Assembly: GCF_019218755.1 (NCBI RefSeq)
Contig: NZ_JAHUWZ010000001.1
Span: 868,001-932,000 of the forward strand
Direction of reading: 5' to 3'
Length of the DNA: 64,000 nt
DNA from: Acidovorax sp. sif1233
GTDB lineage: Bacteria > Pseudomonadota > Gammaproteobacteria > Burkholderiales > Burkholderiaceae_C
Position 1 is the stretch's first letter. Every line of letters starts with the position of its first letter. The translations under genes and the position numbers were made by a program. This document shows, one piece after another, positions 62,247-64,000 of the stretch. The notes under the pieces were generated by a model. It worked only from the letters and a program-made list of their open reading frames with translations. It was not told where the DNA came from and did no database searches.

Positions 62247-64000
62247 GTGACGCGGGTTGGCGCAGGCGTGGGAGTGTTCCTGGACAAGGTGCTGGACCGC
62301 AATGCCCCGGGCGCGCGGGGCTTTGTGCTGGTGGTGGTGGCGGCGCTGGCGGGTGCGTGGCTGGTGGTGCTGGCCGCGATGCACTGGCAGGGCGCGGAAC
62401 GCGCCGCCGAGCGCGCGAAGCTGCTGCAGCAGACCGTCGACGTGCTGCAAAACCGCATCACCGGCGGTGGCATGCTGGGGGCGGTGTCGCTGCTGGGCCT
62501 GAGCGAGCCGCTGCTCAAGGCGATGGCCCGTGGCGAGCTGCCGCCGGACGATCCCGAGGCCCTGGCGCGCCTGGGGGTGGCGCGCGGCCGGTTCCTGGTG
62601 AGCGGGGTCTACGTGATGTCCGGCGACGGCACCGTGGTGGCGCACGAGACGCCGGGCACCCGTTCCACCGGCCTGAACCTTGCGTTCCGGCCCTATTTCC
62701 AGCAGGCCATCAAGGGCGCCATCAGCGTGTATGCCGCGATCGGCAGCAACTCGCAGGAGCGGGGCCTGTACTACGCCGCGCCGCTGTACGAAAGCGACAC
62801 GCCGTCGAGCACGATCATCGGCGTGGTGATGTTCAAGGTGGGCTTCGAGTCGTTCGACGAAGTGCTGCGGCGCACCGAAATGCCGACCGTGCTGTTGTCT
62901 CCTCACGGTGTCGTGTTTGCGTCCACACGGCCCGAATGGCTGTTCGCCGTGGCGCCGCCGCTCACCCAGGCGCGCATTGACGCGATCCGCGCCTCGCGCC
63001 AGTTCGGCAATCATTTCGACAAGGGCCTGGCGTCCGCCCTGCCTTTTGCGCCGGATGCGGGCGAGGTCGTCCTCGACGGAATGACCTATGCGGTGGAGCG
63101 CCGCCGCGTTGACTGGGGCGACCCGGGCGGCCAGTGGCAGCTGGCGATGCTGGACGATGTGAGCGCGCTCATGCCCGCCACCGAGCGCCTGCAGGTGGGG
63201 GGCGGGGCGTTCGTGCTGCTGTGCCTGCTGGGCCTGCTGCTGCTGGATCTGCTGCGCAGCCGCGCGCGGATGGCCGCCGCGCTCGAGCGTTTCAGCGTGC
63301 TGGGGGCCGCGCTCGAAAGCAGCCCCGCCTCGGTGGTGATCACGGACGGGGATGGCCGCATCGACTGGGTCAACCCGCAGTACGAGCGCAACACCGGGTA
63401 CACGCTGGAAGAGGTCCGGGGCAAGAAGCCATCGATGGTCGCCAGCGGCCAGACCCCCGCACGGACCTACCAGGACATGTGGTCCACGTTGCTGTCGGGC
63501 CGTTCCTGGCGGGGCCAGTTCGTGAATCGCCGCAAGGACGGAACCATCTACCACGACGAGGCCACGCTGTCTCCGGTGTTCGATGAACGCGGCAAGCGCA
63601 TCGCCATCGTCGGCCTGCACGCCGATGTGTCCGAGCGCATCCAGGCCCAGCAGGAGCTGGAGCGGCGCGAGCGCCTGCTCAATGAGCTGCTGGAGCAGCA
63701 GACCGCGATCTTCGACAACGCGCCTCCCATCGTCTTGCTGTGCGATGGGCAGGTCCGCCAGTTCAACCCGGCGTTCATGGAGCTGATGGGGGGTACCGCG
63801 TCCCAGTTGCTGGGGCAGGGCGTGTCGGCGCTGTTCGGCGGCGCGGCCGGCTCGGACCGGTTCAACGCGCGCGTGGGGGGGGACCTGGCGGCTGGCGAGG
63901 CCGTGCGCGAGACCACGTCCCTGTGCCGCCTGGACGGCAGCCGGTTCGAGGCGCGGCTGGCGGGCCGAAGCCTGCAGATGGACGGCTGCAGGACCGCCTC
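62247..64000 (+). CDS. Cache-PAS membrane sensor protein, 3' end beyond the window
   Basis: An open frame of about 584 codons without a stop runs to the window edge. The likely start is GTG 62247; ATG is lacking upstream. The first transmembrane helix (about 25-45) precedes a double-Cache-like periplasmic domain (about 50-290) with SGVYVMSGDGTVVAHE and RPYFQQAIKG. A second helix lies near 325-340 (FVLLCLLGLLLLDLL). Then comes a PAS domain with ITDGDGRIDWVNPQYERNTG and a second PAS-like domain that is cut off. The output domain is not visible. Its position after a GGDEF-EAL gene makes a GGDEF or GGDEF-EAL output likely, but a histidine kinase is also possible. Confidence 0.8.
   Translation, partial: MTRVGAGVGVFLDKVLDRNAPGARGFVLVVVAALAGAWLVVLAAMHWQGAERAAERAKLLQQTVDVLQNRITGGGMLGAVSLLGLSEPLLKAMARGELPPDDPEALARLGVARGRFLVSGVYVMSGDGTVVAHETPGTRSTGLNLAFRPYFQQAIKGAISVYAAIGSNSQERGLYYAAPLYESDTPSSTIIGVVMFKVGFESFDEVLRRTEMPTVLLSPHGVVFASTRPEWLFAVAPPLTQARIDAIRASRQFGNHFDKGLASALPFAPDAGEVVLDGMTYAVERRRVDWGDPGGQWQLAMLDDVSALMPATERLQVGGGAFVLLCLLGLLLLDLLRSRARMAAALERFSVLGAALESSPASVVITDGDGRIDWVNPQYERNTGYTLEEVRGKKPSMVASGQTPARTYQDMWSTLLSGRSWRGQFVNRRKDGTIYHDEATLSPVFDERGKRIAIVGLHADVSERIQAQQELERRERLLNELLEQQTAIFDNAPPIVLLCDGQVRQFNPAFMELMGGTASQLLGQGVSALFGGAAGSDRFNARVGGDLAAGEAVRETTSLCRLDGSRFEARLAGRSLQMDGCRTA

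Noticed and set aside
60224..62980. A 918-codon plus-strand frame in another phase across the GGDEF-EAL and Cache genes
   Set aside because: It overlaps two real genes in a different frame and has no recognisable domain.
57819..63620. A 1933-codon open frame on the minus strand across mutS and the GGDEF-EAL gene
   Set aside because: It runs antisense to clearly conserved proteins, is repetitive in His, Arg, Gln and Ala, and lacks any domain. It results from GC-rich third positions in the real genes.

Overview
The window looks like chromosomal DNA from a high-GC betaproteobacterium of the Comamonadaceae (Burkholderiales), probably Acidovorax or a close relative. This placement is an inference. 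It rests on the very GC-rich third codon positions (which create long open frames on the wrong strand), on the gene families present, and on a short palindromic repeat with an AGCGCTTG/CAAGCGCT core of a type I associate with Comamonadaceae. I see no rRNA, tRNA, CRISPR array, prophage or transposase gene. Most of the window reads as ordinary core and accessory chromosome.

Layout. 1-3.4 kb: a DoxX-like/saccharopine-dehydrogenase-like pair and a membrane EAL phosphodiesterase. 3.5-16.6 kb: a molybdenum module. modCBA and modE are divergent around a clear ModE-type palindrome. They are followed by an AcoR-like regulator and a co-oriented block coxS-coxL-coxM-coxD-coxE-coxG-xdhC, which encodes a form II (not classical CO dehydrogenase) molybdenum hydroxylase and its maturation factors. 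16.6-19.4 kb: a glutathione transferase, a 56-residue basic protein with a terminator, a transglutaminase-like protein and a small conserved protein. 19.5-26.1 kb: an IclR regulator divergent from an SDR / flavin monooxygenase / BASS transporter / epimerase / EamA exporter operon, then a lone degenerate ABC ATPase. 26.1-26.9 kb: a possible MITE-like inverted-repeat element and a LysE exporter.

26.9-32.7 kb: an eight-gene minus-strand operon joining a LytS-type kinase and LytTR regulator to two 2TM-domain proteins, two alpha/beta hydrolases and two multi-pass membrane proteins. I could not match this combination to a described system. 33.1-42.3 kb: an mdtABC-type RND efflux pump with its own outer-membrane channel. 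42.4-44.0 kb: uppP and a MipA/OmpV-like porin. 44.3-51.1 kb: three diguanylate cyclases, two of them tandem 7TM paralogues, interrupted by a berberine-bridge-type oxidase. 51.1-56.7 kb: a DUF2236 oxygenase coupled to a carotenoid-biosynthesis-type membrane protein, an alpha/beta hydrolase, an Anbu-type proteasome-like peptidase and a secreted lipase-like lipoprotein. 56.8-64 kb: mutS, a PAS-GGDEF-EAL protein, and a Cache-PAS sensor cut by the window end.

Two themes recur. First, cyclic-di-GMP signalling is dense (one EAL, three GGDEF, one GGDEF-EAL, plus a likely sixth sensor). Second, one palindromic repeat family appears about seven times. At least three copies lie in frame inside proteins: mutS, the LytTR regulator and its kinase.
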